A DNA stretch of 64,000 nucleotides from Salaquimonas sp. (GTDB lineage Bacteria; Pseudomonadota; Alphaproteobacteria; Rhizobiales; Rhizobiaceae), in NCBI GenBank assembly GCA_022340185.1, contig JAJDOK010000071.1, forward strand, positions 1 to 64,000. The letters run 5' to 3'. The notes under the pieces are model-generated. The model saw nothing but the letters and a program-made list of their open reading frames with translations. It was not told the DNA's origin and searched no databases. The translations under genes and the position numbers were made by a program. Of the stretch, positions 9,773 through 19,167 are shown one piece after another. The number at the start of each line of letters is the position of its first letter. Position 1 is the stretch's first letter.

Positions 9773-10687
9773 TCAGCCGACCAGCGCCAACCGGCGTTCG
9801 CCGGGCGCGAATGAGGCGATCCGGGCACGGACTTCCCTGTCGGCCAGGATGCGCCGATGGCCGAGCCCGTCAGCAAGGAACAGCCTGGCATTCGGCGCAC
9901 AAGCGGCATAGGCTCTCGCCTCGCGCACCGGCACCTCCTTGTCGTCGGGAGCATGGATGATCAACGCGGGAATGTCGGTCTCGCAAAGCTGGCGCGCGCC
10001 GACGAACTGGTCGAGCGGCCGCCCGGCGATCCGTCCGATATGGTCGCTAAGCGCCTCGAAGCTCTTCGGCCCGAGCCCGATCGTATCGCCGAACTGGCGG
10101 AAAATGGCAGGCAGCGAATTCGGCGCGGAAATCAACACCAGCCTATCGGCGCCCACCGGCGCAATGCCGGCGATCGAACCATATACCGCATTGACGGCTA
10201 CCGCCCCGCCGAAAGAATGACCGGCAATGATTTCGAACGGGCCGAACCGCTGTTCCACCGCATGGATTGCGGCAACCGCATCACCCATGTGAAGCCTTCT
10301 GCCGGGCGATTGCCCATGTCCGGGCAGATCGACGGCGACGACCGTGAAGCCGCAATCGCGCAGCGCGGCAATCACGCCGCGCATATGTTCCGTGCGCGAG
10401 CGCCAGCCATGGATGACCATCGCCATGCGCTTGTGCTGGTTGTCGGCGGCTGGAGAAAATTCGTGCGCAACCACAGTCTGGCCTTGATGGCTCGCCAGAT
10501 AGTGCCGGCGTGCCTCGGCCATGAACGGTCCGGCTGCGTCGATCACCGCCTTTTCCCTGGGAGACGGTTTTGCCGGGTTCGGTGTACGGCAGAACAGGGC
10601 GAATGCCGCCCTGCCCGCGATACTTGGCGCGAAATGCTCAATTGTGCCAAAAAGGAATCGGATAAATGCCAGACCGAAGGTTGCCAT
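9773..10687 (-). CDS. Alpha/beta hydrolase, possible lysophospholipase-like
   Basis: The 304-residue protein carries a GxSxG nucleophile elbow (IAGHSFGGAVAV), an acidic residue in IIHAPDDKEVP and a histidine in GLGHRRIL, giving a complete triad. A hydrophobic N terminus (MATFGLAFIRFLFG) could anchor it in or guide it to the membrane. GGGAG precedes the ATG. It is divergent from a MarR regulator with only 39 bases between the starts, which suggests control by that regulator. The substrate is unknown. Confidence 0.82.
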   Translation of the reverse strand: MATFGLAFIRFLFGTIEHFAPSIAGRAAFALFCRTPNPAKPSPREKAVIDAAGPFMAEARRHYLASHQGQTVVAHEFSPAADNQHKRMAMVIHGWRSRTEHMRGVIAALRDCGFTVVAVDLPGHGQSPGRRLHMGDAVAAIHAVEQRFGPFEIIAGHSFGGAVAVNAVYGSIAGIAPVGADRLVLISAPNSLPAIFRQFGDTIGLGPKSFEALSDHIGRIAGRPLDQFVGARQLCETDIPALIIHAPDDKEVPVREARAYAACAPNARLFLADGLGHRRILADREVRARIASFAPGERRLALVG

Positions 10688-10718
10688 GACGGTGCTCCCG
10701 GATTCGATCGCTGAAATA

Positions 10719-10732
10719 GTTCAAACATGAAC
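10719..10732. promoter_or_regulatory. Inverted repeat over the MarR start codon
   Basis: GTTCA-AACA-TGAAC lies across the ATG of the MarR gene and inside the 39-base divergent intergenic region's edge. MarR regulators usually bind short inverted repeats in their own promoter, so this is a candidate operator. The arms are only five bases, so it could be chance. Confidence 0.3.
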
Positions 10733-11227
10733 AAACTGCAAGAGATTCAAAACCCGCCCTCCGAGGCATCTTCACCGAAATCCGCCAAGGCGCTGCCGTG
10801 GGACAATCCGCGATTCCGCAACTGGATCGCCGTCCTGCGCGCCGAAAAGGCCGTCGTTCGCGCCCTGACGCAGGCACTGGCGCCGCTTGACCTGAAGATC
10901 GCCCAGCTCGACGTGCTGATGAATGTCTACCGTCACCCCGACACCTCCCAGCACGAACTGGCGCGACGCCTGCTGGTTGGCCGCTCCAACATCACCATGG
11001 CGCTGCCGGAACTGGAGAAACAGGGCCTTTTGCGCCGCGAGGGCGACGCCAACGACAAGCGCATCATCCGTCTTTCGCTGACACCGAAGGGCGAAGAGAA
11101 GCTGATGCAGGCGCTCTCCCTGTATACCGAACTGCTCGACAAGGTGCTGGCCCAGTCGACGCCCAAGGAATGCGACACGATGGGCGATCTGATGCGCCGC
11201 ATCGCCACTTCGCTCGAAAGCGAGTAA
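10727..11227 (+). CDS. MarR family transcriptional regulator
   Basis: The 166-residue protein has the MarR winged-helix fold: helices around LDLKIAQLDVLMNVYRHPDT, a recognition helix in LARRLLVGRSNITMALPELEKQG and the wing REGDANDKRIIRLSLTPKGE with its conserved DxR. A short N-terminal leader precedes the domain. Proteins of this type bind as dimers and are released by small phenolic or oxidant ligands. Its divergent partner, the alpha/beta hydrolase, is the likeliest target besides itself. Confidence 0.9.
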   Translation: MNKLQEIQNPPSEASSPKSAKALPWDNPRFRNWIAVLRAEKAVVRALTQALAPLDLKIAQLDVLMNVYRHPDTSQHELARRLLVGRSNITMALPELEKQGLLRREGDANDKRIIRLSLTPKGEEKLMQALSLYTELLDKVLAQSTPKECDTMGDLMRRIATSLESE

Positions 11228-11368
11228 GCGTCATCACCTGCTAACCGGTTCGTGTCGCCGGCCACTCTTGACCGACTACTCTTGAAATGCGCGGCCAAAT
11301 GCCCGAAATTGCCAAGTGAACACATCGGTGGCGGTCAGGCCCGTCACCTCTGCGGGAATCAGAGCGCC

Positions 11369-12403
11369 ATGCATGTCCACTCCCTGAATGAACCGGCTTC
11401 GCAGAATCAGGCCCCGATGACCGATCCCTTCGGCCGCGCGATCACCTATCTGCGCGTCTCGGTAACGGACCGCTGCGATTTCCGCTGTGCCTATTGCATG
11501 GCCGAGGACATGACCTTCCTGCCCAAGCGGGATTTGCTCACGCTTGAGGAACTTGACCGCCTGTGCACCGTCTTCGTCGAAAAGGGCGTGAGAAAACTGC
11601 GCCTTACTGGCGGCGAACCGCTGGTACGCAAGAACATCATGCATCTCGTACACGCGCTCTCTCGCCATCTTGAAAGCGGTGCGCTGGAAGAATTGACGCT
11701 GACCACGAACGGTTCGCAGCTTGCCCGCCATGCCGCCGAACTTGCCGATTGCGGTGTGAAGCGCATTAATGTCTCGCTCGACACGCTCGATGCCGGCAAA
11801 TTCGCCGCCATCACCCGCTGGGGCCGCCTCGAAAAGGTAATGGAAGGCCTCGCCGCTGCCGATGCGGCCGGCCTGAAGGTCAAGATCAACGCCGTCGCGC
11901 TCAAGGACTTCAACGAGGACGAGATCGCGCCCATGCTGGAATGGACGCATGGCCGCGGCTACGATTTCACCCTGATCGAGACAATGCCGCTGGGAGAGAT
12001 CGGCGAGGACCGCACCGAACAGTATCTGCCGCTCGATCTGGTCCGCCAAAGGCTGGCGGAGCGTTATACCCTCAATGACATCCCGTTGCGCACCGGCGGA
12101 CCGGCACGCTATGTCGAGGTCGCCGAGACCGGCGGACGTCTCGGCTTCATCACGCCGATGACGCACAATTTCTGCGAAAGCTGCAATCGTGTGCGCCTGA
12201 CCTGCACCGGAACGCTCTACATGTGCCTCGGCCAGGAGGATGCAGCCGACCTGCGTGCGCCCCTGCGCGCTTCGGAAGGCAACGAACTCGTCGCCGAAGC
12301 CATCGACGCTGCCATCGCGCGCAAGCCCAAGGGCCACGATTTCGTCATCGCCAGGAATGCTGGACCGGCGACCGGCCGTTTCATGTCAACCACCGGCGGC
12401 TAG
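11369..12403 (+). CDS. moaA: GTP 3',8-cyclase MoaA
   Basis: A radical-SAM enzyme that with MoaC turns GTP into cyclic pyranopterin monophosphate, the first step of molybdenum cofactor synthesis. From the ATG at 11369 it has 344 residues. The N-terminal cluster motif is CDFRCAYC (Cys36, Cys40, Cys43), the C-terminal one [18 protein letters not shown], and the chain ends in the catalytic Gly-Gly tail (STTGG). The track start at 11252 has no family support; an ATG at 11417 is a further alternative. mobA and mobB lie 2.5 kb downstream on the same strand, separated by two transporters. Confidence 0.95.
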   Translation: MHVHSLNEPASQNQAPMTDPFGRAITYLRVSVTDRCDFRCAYCMAEDMTFLPKRDLLTLEELDRLCTVFVEKGVRKLRLTGGEPLVRKNIMHLVHALSRHLESGALEELTLTTNGSQLARHAAELADCGVKRINVSLDTLDAGKFAAITRWGRLEKVMEGLAAADAAGLKVKINAVALKDFNEDEIAPMLEWTHGRGYDFTLIETMPLGEIGEDRTEQYLPLDLVRQRLAERYTLNDIPLRTGGPARYVEVAETGGRLGFITPMTHNFCESCNRVRLTCTGTLYMCLGQEDAADLRAPLRASEGNELVAEAIDAAIARKPKGHDFVIARNAGPATGRFMSTTGG

Positions 12404-12680
12404 CGCCGCCCCCACCTTCACCCGTCCTTGAAATGAAAACCTGGCCCGATTGGCCATCCGTGCCGGGCAGCCATGCGTTATTCTGGCGTGACAACAATAT
12501 CTTTTATGATAATCCGGTCCAGCTGCTCCCGAATGCAGCTTGCCGGAATATGCACGTAGCCGGTCCTGCCGGGGGAAAGATCAACCGCAGACAGATTGCG
12601 GCCATGGCGTTTCTCGGAGATCGGTTCGAAGGCGCACGCGGCCCGTTGTGCAAGCGCGCCTGTTGAACCGAAAGCCTTTG

Positions 12681-13598
12681 ATGCCAGCTCCCAGCCCCGC
12701 CTCGGTATCGCAAAATCTGCGCGCCGCCGCCTTCATGACGGTCGGCATGGCTGCATTCGCAGTCAACGACAACACCATCAAGTCCTTTGCCGGTGAACTG
12801 GGGATCGGCCAGGTCATCCTGTTGCGCGGCATCATCGCCTCCTGCCTGATCTATGTCCTGGCCAGGCAATTCGATCACATGCTGCCGATCTCGGCCATTC
12901 TGCAGCGTAAGCTGCTCATACGCTCAGGCGCCGAGATGGCCGCGACCTTCCTCTTTCTCACCGCACTCTTCCACATGCCGATCGCCAACGCCTCGGCCAT
13001 CCTGCAGGCCCTGCCGCTGGCAATCACGCTTGCCGCGGCACTCTTTCTTGGCGAGCAGATCGGCTGGCGCCGCCTGACGGCGATTCTCATCGGCTTTTTC
13101 GGGGTGCTGGTCGTGATCCGTCCCGGCATGCAGGGCTTCTCCACCTATTCGCTCTATGCGCTTGGTGCGGTTGGAGCCTGTGTCGTGCGTGATCTGACGA
13201 CCCGGCAGATGCACGCCCGCATTCCGGCATTGTTCATCACCTTTTCGGCCTCCTTGTCGGTAACCGTGCTGGGTGGCGCGGTGTCGCTGTTTGAGACCTG
13301 GCAGCCGGTCAGCTCCGGTCAACTCGGTCTGCTCGTCCTTTCCGCGCTGTTTCTGCTGATCGGCTACTATTGTGTCATCAATTCCATGCGCACGGGCGAC
13401 ATCGCATTCGTCTCGCCCTTCCGCTATGCCGTCCTGCTGTTTTCGATGATCGGCGGAATGATTTTCTTTGGCGAATTCCCCGACGCCGTGACCTATCTCG
13501 GTTCGGCAATTATCGTCGCCACCGGCGTCTATACCCTTTACAGAGAGCGCGTCGTTCACCGCCAGGCTATCACGCCCCCCGCTCCCATGCGTTCCTGA
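12681..13598 (+). CDS. EamA/DMT family transporter
   Basis: From the ATG at 12681 the protein has 305 residues and about ten hydrophobic segments, the pattern of two EamA repeats in the drug/metabolite transporter superfamily. VGMAAFAVNDNTIK in the first helix is typical. It is an inner-membrane carrier of unknown substrate. It is followed nine bases later by an MFS exporter, so the two are probably co-transcribed. The 277-base gap after moaA holds no convincing gene. Confidence 0.85.
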   Translation: MPAPSPASVSQNLRAAAFMTVGMAAFAVNDNTIKSFAGELGIGQVILLRGIIASCLIYVLARQFDHMLPISAILQRKLLIRSGAEMAATFLFLTALFHMPIANASAILQALPLAITLAAALFLGEQIGWRRLTAILIGFFGVLVVIRPGMQGFSTYSLYALGAVGACVVRDLTTRQMHARIPALFITFSASLSVTVLGGAVSLFETWQPVSSGQLGLLVLSALFLLIGYYCVINSMRTGDIAFVSPFRYAVLLFSMIGGMIFFGEFPDAVTYLGSAIIVATGVYTLYRERVVHRQAITPPAPMRS

Positions 13599-13606
13599 AG
13601 GCTTTC

Positions 13607-14842
13607 ATGCATCAGCCCCGTTTCTTCGACCGTATGTCGCATCCCCACATCGCAACGCTGATCATGGCGACAGCGTTCGGTCCGGTGGCGATGAATCTGT
13701 TTCTACCTTCCATGCCGTCGATCGCTCACTATTTCGAAACAGAAGATGCCGTCGTGCAGCTTGCTGTGTCGCTCTATCTGGCCGCGACCGCTGTACTGCA
13801 GCTTGCAATCGGCCCCCTGTCCGATCGGTATGGCCGCCGGCCGATCCTGCTGGTCTGCATCATCGTCGGTTTGATCGCGACTCTTGGCGGCATTTATGCG
13901 CCAACCATCGAAATCTTCCTTGCCGCACGTATTTTCCAGGGCACCGCCATTGCCGGCATGGTGATCAGCCGGGCCGCCATTCGCGACATGGTCGATACCG
14001 ACGAGGCGGCAAGCCGTATCGGCTACGTCACCATGGCCATGGCACTTGCGCCGATGATCGGTCCGGTCGTCGGTGGCTATCTTGCCGAGATCTTCGGCTG
14101 GCAGGCGACCTTCTGGCTGATTTTCGGTTTCGGCCTGGCAGCCTTTTGTCTCGTGTGGGCCGATATGGGAGAGACGATCCATTCGCTTAGCGGCAGTTTC
14201 AGATCGCAACTGCTGGCCTATCCCGAACTCATCCGATCCCGGCGTTTCCTGGGCTATGCATTGACTACCGCCTTCGCTTCCGGCGCCTTCTTTTCCTTCG
14301 TTGGAGGCAGCCCTTTTCTCGCCAACGACTTCTATCATCTGCCCGAGTCGCATCAGGGCTACTATTTTGCCCTGGTCGCAGCCGGTTATGTCTGTGGCAA
14401 CTATCTGTCCGGGCGCTATTCACGACGTTTCGGCATCAATCCGATGAGCGTTGGCGGTGGCGTAGTCTCATCTGCCGGCATGCTGTTGGCGCTTTTGTTC
14501 ATTCCCTTGGGCTGGAATCACCCGATCGCCTTTTACGGACCTGCCTTCAGCATCGGCATCGGCAACGGTATGACCATGCCGAATGCCACTGCGGGCCTCG
14601 TCAGCGCCCGCCCGAGGCTGGCAGGCTCCGCCTCGGGTCTTGGCGGTTTCATTCAACTGGGCGGAGGTGCGTTTCTGTCGGGGCTTGCAGCCCAACTGCT
14701 CGGCCCCGAATCCGGACCGCTGCCTCTCGTTCTCATCATGCTCGTCTGTTCGCTTCTCTCCATGGTGACCGCGCTCTATGTTGTGTTCGTGGCGAGAAGC
14801 CTGGCCCGGGCGGAGCAGGCAGGCCTCGAACACAGCCATTGA
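13607..14842 (+). CDS. Bcr/CflA-type multidrug efflux MFS transporter
   Basis: From the ATG at 13607 (GAAGG upstream) the protein has 411 residues and twelve predicted membrane helices. Family marks are NLFLPSMPSIAHYFE after helix 1, GPLSDRYGRRPILL between helices 2 and 3 and RAAIRDMVD in helix 5. Bcr/CflA members export drugs or small metabolites by proton antiport across the inner membrane. The substrate cannot be read from the sequence. It probably shares a transcript with the preceding DMT carrier and may read on into mobA 18 bases downstream. Confidence 0.9.
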   Translation: MHQPRFFDRMSHPHIATLIMATAFGPVAMNLFLPSMPSIAHYFETEDAVVQLAVSLYLAATAVLQLAIGPLSDRYGRRPILLVCIIVGLIATLGGIYAPTIEIFLAARIFQGTAIAGMVISRAAIRDMVDTDEAASRIGYVTMAMALAPMIGPVVGGYLAEIFGWQATFWLIFGFGLAAFCLVWADMGETIHSLSGSFRSQLLAYPELIRSRRFLGYALTTAFASGAFFSFVGGSPFLANDFYHLPESHQGYYFALVAAGYVCGNYLSGRYSRRFGINPMSVGGGVVSSAGMLLALLFIPLGWNHPIAFYGPAFSIGIGNGMTMPNATAGLVSARPRLAGSASGLGGFIQLGGGAFLSGLAAQLLGPESGPLPLVLIMLVCSLLSMVTALYVVFVARSLARAEQAGLEHSH

Positions 14843-14860
14843 CGCGGTTTCGGACAGAGC

Positions 14861-15535
14861 ATGAAGGACGATTTGGCCAAAACGGAAATCCTGGGCGTCA
14901 TCCTCGCCGGCGGTTTGTCGCGGCGCATGGCAAATGCCGACAAGGACCAGATCGACAAGGGCCAAGTCGACAAGGCGCTGATGGAACTGGTCGGCAAACC
15001 GCTGGTCGCTCATGTACGCAACCGCCTAGCCCCGCAAGTCGCCAACCTGATCCTCAGTACAAACGGCGATCCGGCCCTTTTTTCCGGCTTCGGTCTGCCC
15101 GTCCAGCCCGATACGATCGCAGGCCATGCCGGACCGCTCGCCGGCATCCTCGCCGGCATGCGCTGGGCACAGGCGAACACGCCCGAACTGCACTTCATCG
15201 CCACGGCGGCAGTCGATACGCCATTCTTCCCGGCCGATTGCGTTGCCCGACTGGCCAGGGCTTGCGCATCGGCCGAGAATACGATCGCACTTGCCGTCTC
15301 GAATGGCCGACGCCATCCTGTCTTCGGCTTGTGGCCGGTCGCGCTGGCTGATGACCTTGATGGCTTTTTGCGTTCCGGCGAGAACAACAAGGTTACGCGC
15401 TTTGCGCAGCGCCACCGTCACGTCGACGTGACCTTTGAAACGGACGGCGATCTCGATCCCTTTTTCAACATCAACACACCGCAGGATTTCAAAATCGCGC
15501 AGGACCATGCAAAACGGACAATCCATGCCCGATGA
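14861..15535 (+). CDS. mobA: Molybdenum cofactor guanylyltransferase MobA
   Basis: MobA transfers GMP from GTP to molybdopterin to make the guanine dinucleotide cofactor. The 224-residue protein opens with the nucleotide-binding signature GVILAGGLSRRM and has DTPFFPAD in the catalytic aspartate region and FFNINTPQD near the C terminus. Between RRM and the lysine-containing VDKALMELVGKPL there is an extra stretch rich in DK/DQ residues encoded by a 15-base tandem repeat, where relatives have only a couple of glycines. Otherwise length and order are normal. It overlaps mobB by 11 bases. Confidence 0.92.
   Translation: MKDDLAKTEILGVILAGGLSRRMANADKDQIDKGQVDKALMELVGKPLVAHVRNRLAPQVANLILSTNGDPALFSGFGLPVQPDTIAGHAGPLAGILAGMRWAQANTPELHFIATAAVDTPFFPADCVARLARACASAENTIALAVSNGRRHPVFGLWPVALADDLDGFLRSGENNKVTRFAQRHRHVDVTFETDGDLDPFFNINTPQDFKIAQDHAKRTIHAR
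14939..14977 (+). repeat. 15-base tandem repeat inside mobA
   Basis: Two and a half imperfect copies of GACAAGGxCCAxxTC stand in phase with the mobA reading frame (14939-14953, 14954-14968, 14969-14977). They encode DKDQI-DKGQV-DKA and lengthen the loop between the LAGG signature and the conserved lysine. Confidence 0.85.
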
Positions 15536-16070
15536 GCGCAGACTGTTCGGTGTCACAGGCTGGAAGAATGCCGGCAAGACCACGCTAGTCGCCGCACTCG
15601 TGCGTGAACTGGCCTCGCGCGGCTACATCGTCTCCACGATCAAGCACGCCCACCATTCCTTCGATATCGACCATGAAGGCACCGATTCCTGGCGCCATCG
15701 CAAGGCCGGTGCACAGGAGACGCTGCTCGTCTCACGCCTGCGTTGGGCGCTCATGCACGAACTGGACGAGGACGAACCGCCGCTGGAGGTCCTGATCGAA
15801 AAGCTCGCGCCCTGCGATCTCGTGCTGATTGAGGGCTACAAGCGCGAAAGCCACGAAAAAATTGAGGTCATCCGCGCCGATAGCACGACCGATCAGCCGC
15901 GCTGGCCGGATGACGGCACCATTGTCGCTCTGGCTGTCGCCGAGCGCCCGCAGGGCTGCACCCTGCCCAATTTTGACCCCGATGATGTCCCGGCAATCGC
16001 CGATTTCATCCGGGACCGCCTGTCATTGCCCGCAGCAGGCGGACGCCGTTCGCTCAAACAGCGTGGATAG
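15525..16070 (+). CDS. mobB: Molybdopterin-guanine dinucleotide biosynthesis protein MobB
   Basis: A 181-residue P-loop GTPase-like protein that assists MobA. The Walker A sequence GVTGWKNAGKTTL, the KHAHHSFDID segment and LVLIEGYKRE are diagnostic. I chose the ATG at 15525, overlapping the mobA end; an ATG at 15507 with AGGA just upstream is possible and would add six residues. Translational coupling with mobA is likely. Confidence 0.92.
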   Translation: MPDERRLFGVTGWKNAGKTTLVAALVRELASRGYIVSTIKHAHHSFDIDHEGTDSWRHRKAGAQETLLVSRLRWALMHELDEDEPPLEVLIEKLAPCDLVLIEGYKRESHEKIEVIRADSTTDQPRWPDDGTIVALAVAERPQGCTLPNFDPDDVPAIADFIRDRLSLPAAGGRRSLKQRG

Positions 16071-16184
16071 GCCTGGTCCGGCATTGCGGCCATTGCGGAC
16101 TTTCCAACCCGGTGCTTCAATTGCTACGGGAGCACGACTGGGAGGAATCACCATGGCATTCGACCGGCAAATGAGCAGGCGTGC

Positions 16185-17594
16185 ATGAGCAGCGCCGTCA
16201 CGCTGCCCTATTGGCTGGTCGTCCTGCTTGTGATCTTCGCGGTTGTCGGCGTGGCCGACCGCATTCTGGCGCCATCGGTGCGCTGGTTCTTCCGCCGGCG
16301 CGTCAATCTGACGATCGACAAGCTGAACCAACGCCTCGACCTGGGGATCGGCCAGTTCAAGCTGACCCGTCGCCAGACGCTGATCGACCAGCTCATGTAC
16401 GACGCCGCAGTTGTCGAAGCCGTTGACACCGAAGCCAAGGAAACCGGCGAACCGCGCGCCTCCGTCATGAAGCGCGCCGAGCGCTATGCGCGCGAAATCG
16501 TGCCGGCCTTTTCGGTTACGACCTATTTCGGCTTCGGCATCCGCATCGCGCGCTGGGTGTCGGAATTCGTGTACCGGGTGCAACTTGGCTATTCCGACGA
16601 CGAGGCTCTGAAGAATATCGATTCCAATGCCACGGTGGTTTTCGTCATGAACCACCGTTCGAACATGGACTACATACTCGTGTCCTACATGGCCTCGACG
16701 CGCGCCTCGCTGTCCTATGCCGTGGGTGAATGGGCGCGCATCTTTTTGTTGCAGAGCCTCATCCGCTCCACGGGCGCCTATTTCATCCGCCGCAATTCCG
16801 CCAATCCACTCTATCGCCGTGTGCTGGGCCGCTACGTCCACATGGCAACCGAACAGGGTGTCACCCAAGCCGTCTTTCCCGAGGGCGGCCTTAGCCACGA
16901 CGGGCGCCTGCGCGAACCGCGTCTGGGACTGCTCGGCTACATGACCGCGAATTTCGATCCCGCATCGAGCCGCGATATCGTTTTCATCCCGGTCGGCATC
17001 AATTACGACCGTGTGATCGAGGATCGGATCCTCACCTCCTCCAGCGAACGCGAGGTTACCGGCCGCAATTTCCGTATCGGCGCGAGTTCGATCCTTGGCT
17101 TCGTCGGACACCTCATCAAGCTACGCCTGCAAGGCAGGCTATACCGTTTCGGCTATGCGTGCGTCAGTTTCGGCCGGCCCGTGTCGTTCCGGGCCTGGCT
17201 GCGGCGCAATGCCCTCGATTTCCACACTCTCTCGCGCGAGGAGAAATTCGAAGTCATCGCCAGGCTCGGCCATCACCTGATGAAGGAGATCGGCATCATT
17301 GTCCCTGTCCTGCCTGTGGCGCTCGCCGCGCGTGTCTTCCTCGCCGAGGGCAGGAACTGGATGGGCGAACTGGAACTGAAATCACGCGTATTCGAGTTGA
17401 TCGAGGCGTTCGAGAAGCATCATGCTCATGTGCTCATCCCGCGTTCGGACCGCGACTACGCCGTCACCACCGGCTTGCGAATGCTGACTCTGCGCCATCT
17501 GGTCGAGGAAAACGCCGAAGGCCTGTACCGCGCAAACCCGAAGGAACGTGTGCTGCTCGAATATTACGCCAACTCGATCGCACATCTGATGTGA
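16185..17594 (+). CDS. PlsB-like glycerol-3-phosphate/lysophospholipid acyltransferase
   Basis: The 469-residue protein has an N-terminal membrane helix (YWLVVLLVIFAVVGVADRIL) and an acyltransferase domain with MNHRSNMDYIL (HX4D catalytic motif), FIRRNS (motif II) and FPEGGLSHDG (motif III). The motif spacing fits the PlsB type of enzymes that acylate glycerol 3-phosphate. It is much shorter than E. coli PlsB (about 800 residues), so it belongs to a compact subfamily. It acts at the inner membrane in phospholipid or storage-lipid synthesis. plsY at 31.1 kb gives the cell a second route, so the two may differ in role. Confidence 0.85.
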   Translation: MSSAVTLPYWLVVLLVIFAVVGVADRILAPSVRWFFRRRVNLTIDKLNQRLDLGIGQFKLTRRQTLIDQLMYDAAVVEAVDTEAKETGEPRASVMKRAERYAREIVPAFSVTTYFGFGIRIARWVSEFVYRVQLGYSDDEALKNIDSNATVVFVMNHRSNMDYILVSYMASTRASLSYAVGEWARIFLLQSLIRSTGAYFIRRNSANPLYRRVLGRYVHMATEQGVTQAVFPEGGLSHDGRLREPRLGLLGYMTANFDPASSRDIVFIPVGINYDRVIEDRILTSSSEREVTGRNFRIGASSILGFVGHLIKLRLQGRLYRFGYACVSFGRPVSFRAWLRRNALDFHTLSREEKFEVIARLGHHLMKEIGIIVPVLPVALAARVFLAEGRNWMGELELKSRVFELIEAFEKHHAHVLIPRSDRDYAVTTGLRMLTLRHLVEENAEGLYRANPKERVLLEYYANSIAHLM

Positions 17595-17614
17595 GGAAGC
17601 CGGAGTCAGATGGC

Positions 17615-18346
17615 ATGACTGCTTCATATGATACGATCGGCATCGACTACGCCAACCTGCGCAAGCCCGACCCGCGGATCGCGGCAATGATCGAGCGTGC
17701 ATTGGGCGATGCGCGCACGATTCTCAATGTCGGCGCGGGATCGGGTTCCTACGAACCTCGAGACCGGTCCGTCACGGCCGTGGAACCTTCCATCGCGATG
17801 ATCCGCCAGCGGGGCCCCTCCGCCGCGCCGGCGGTGCAGGGTTCGGCGGAAGCGCTGCCTTTCGAGGACGATAGCTTCGACGCGGCCATGGCCGTCAACA
17901 CGGTTCACCACTGGTCCGGCAAGGCGAAGGGCTTTGGCGAGATGCGAAGGGTAACCCGTGGCCGGATCGTCCTGCTAACCTTCGATCCCATGTATCGCGA
18001 CAACTGGCTCCTGGATTATTTCCCGCAGCTTGCAACCCTCGACGATGCGCAGATGCCGAAGATCGAAGAATATGAAGGTTGGCTCGGACCGGTCGACGTG
18101 ACGCCCGTTCCCGTTCCCCGTGACTGCGTCGATGGCTTTCTCTACGCCTACTGGCGCAGGCCGCGTGCCTATCTCGATCCCGAGGTGCGCAATGCCATGT
18201 CGTCATTCCACACGATCGGCGACGCCTCTGTCGGGCTGGCGCGGTTGCAGGCCGATCTCGACAGCGGCATCTGGGCAGAGCGGTACAATACGCTTCTCGA
18301 TTCCGACACCCATGACGTCGGCTATCGGCTGGTGACGGCGCGCTAG
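17615..18346 (+). CDS. Class I SAM-dependent methyltransferase
   Basis: From the ATG at 17615 the protein has 243 residues; the track ORF extends far upstream into the acyltransferase in a wrong frame. Motif I reads ILNVGAGSGSYEP, followed by an acidic VEPS end of strand 2 and EALPFEDDSFDAAMAVNTVHHW, typical of the Methyltransf_11 (UbiE/arsenite MT-like) group. The target is unknown. It follows the acyltransferase by 20 bases and is probably co-transcribed. It is shadowed by a convergent UPF0173 gene whose stop is 11 bases away. Confidence 0.87.
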   Translation: MTASYDTIGIDYANLRKPDPRIAAMIERALGDARTILNVGAGSGSYEPRDRSVTAVEPSIAMIRQRGPSAAPAVQGSAEALPFEDDSFDAAMAVNTVHHWSGKAKGFGEMRRVTRGRIVLLTFDPMYRDNWLLDYFPQLATLDDAQMPKIEEYEGWLGPVDVTPVPVPRDCVDGFLYAYWRRPRAYLDPEVRNAMSSFHTIGDASVGLARLQADLDSGIWAERYNTLLDSDTHDVGYRLVTAR

Positions 18347-18357
18347 CGCCCCCTGCT

Positions 18358-19065
18358 TCACACCTCCACCGAATCCCCTGGCTGGATCTTCTTCACCTTC
18401 GAGCCATCGCCTTCCATCGCCTTGATGAAGGTGTCGGCCGTCTGGTCGATGATCGGGAACGTACCGAAATGGCAGGGCAGGATCGCCTCGAACTTGAAGA
18501 ACCGCCGGCAGGCGAGTGCCGCTACGGCACCGCCCATGGTGAAGCGGTCACCGATAGGCACGATGCCGATCTGTGGCTGGTGCAGTTCCTGGATCAGCGC
18601 CATGTCGGAGAAAATGTCGGTGTCGCCCATGTGGTAGACGGTGGGCGCGTCGGCGAAATGCAGGACCAGGCCGCCCGGATTGCCGAGATAGAGATTGTTT
18701 CCCTCTCCGGTCTGCGTCGAGGATGAATGCAGCGCCTGGACGAAGCTTGTGGTGAAGCCGCCGCAATCGACGGTGCCGCCATGGTTGCCCGGATTGATCT
18801 TGTTGCCGTCGACGCCCTTGGCGACCAGATGCATGCAGATCTCGAAATTGGCGACCAGCATGGCGCCGGTCGCCTTGCAGATGTCGGCGGCATCGCCGAT
18901 ATGGTCGTCATGGCCATGGGTTAGCAGAACATGGGTCGCGCCTTCAGCGGGCCCTTCCCAGCCTCCGTCCCAGGATGGATTGCCCGAAAGAAACGGATCG
19001 ATCATGATCGCCTTGCCAGCATGGTCGATGCGAAAGGCCGAATGGCCGTACCAGGTGATCTTCAT
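18358..19065 (-). CDS. UPF0173 metal-dependent hydrolase (MBL fold)
   Basis: From the ATG at 19065 (GGAGG ten bases upstream) the protein has 235 residues. It begins [11 protein letters not shown] and carries the metallo-beta-lactamase signature [12 protein letters not shown] and further metal ligands in NPGNHGG, HMGDTD and LPCHFGT. This is the UPF0173 family, whose substrate is not established. An upstream TTG at 19074 is the track start but is too close to the ribosome binding site. Confidence 0.92.
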   Translation of the reverse strand: MKITWYGHSAFRIDHAGKAIMIDPFLSGNPSWDGGWEGPAEGATHVLLTHGHDDHIGDAADICKATGAMLVANFEICMHLVAKGVDGNKINPGNHGGTVDCGGFTTSFVQALHSSSTQTGEGNNLYLGNPGGLVLHFADAPTVYHMGDTDIFSDMALIQELHQPQIGIVPIGDRFTMGGAVAALACRRFFKFEAILPCHFGTFPIIDQTADTFIKAMEGDGSKVKKIQPGDSVEV

Positions 19066-19167
19066 GGGTGACAATCCTCCCTTGCAGCTGTTGGCGCCGG
19101 TTTGGCAGCCGATCTCGAAGCGGATAATAAGAGCCTCGTCACGCGCTGCAACCGGTCGTCATCAGTC

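Noticed and set aside
12395-12410. GGCGGC-TAGC-GCCGCC hairpin over the moaA stop codon
   Set aside because: The stem is strong but no T run follows, so it is not a convincing intrinsic terminator; it partly reflects the Gly-Gly codons.
12505-12513. TATGATAAT as -10 of the DMT transporter
   Set aside because: A good -10-like string, but no -35 at proper distance could be placed.
12432-12666. 78-residue plus-strand ORF after moaA
   Set aside because: No ribosome binding site, no recognisable feature; the sequence looks like non-coding upstream DNA of the transporter gene.
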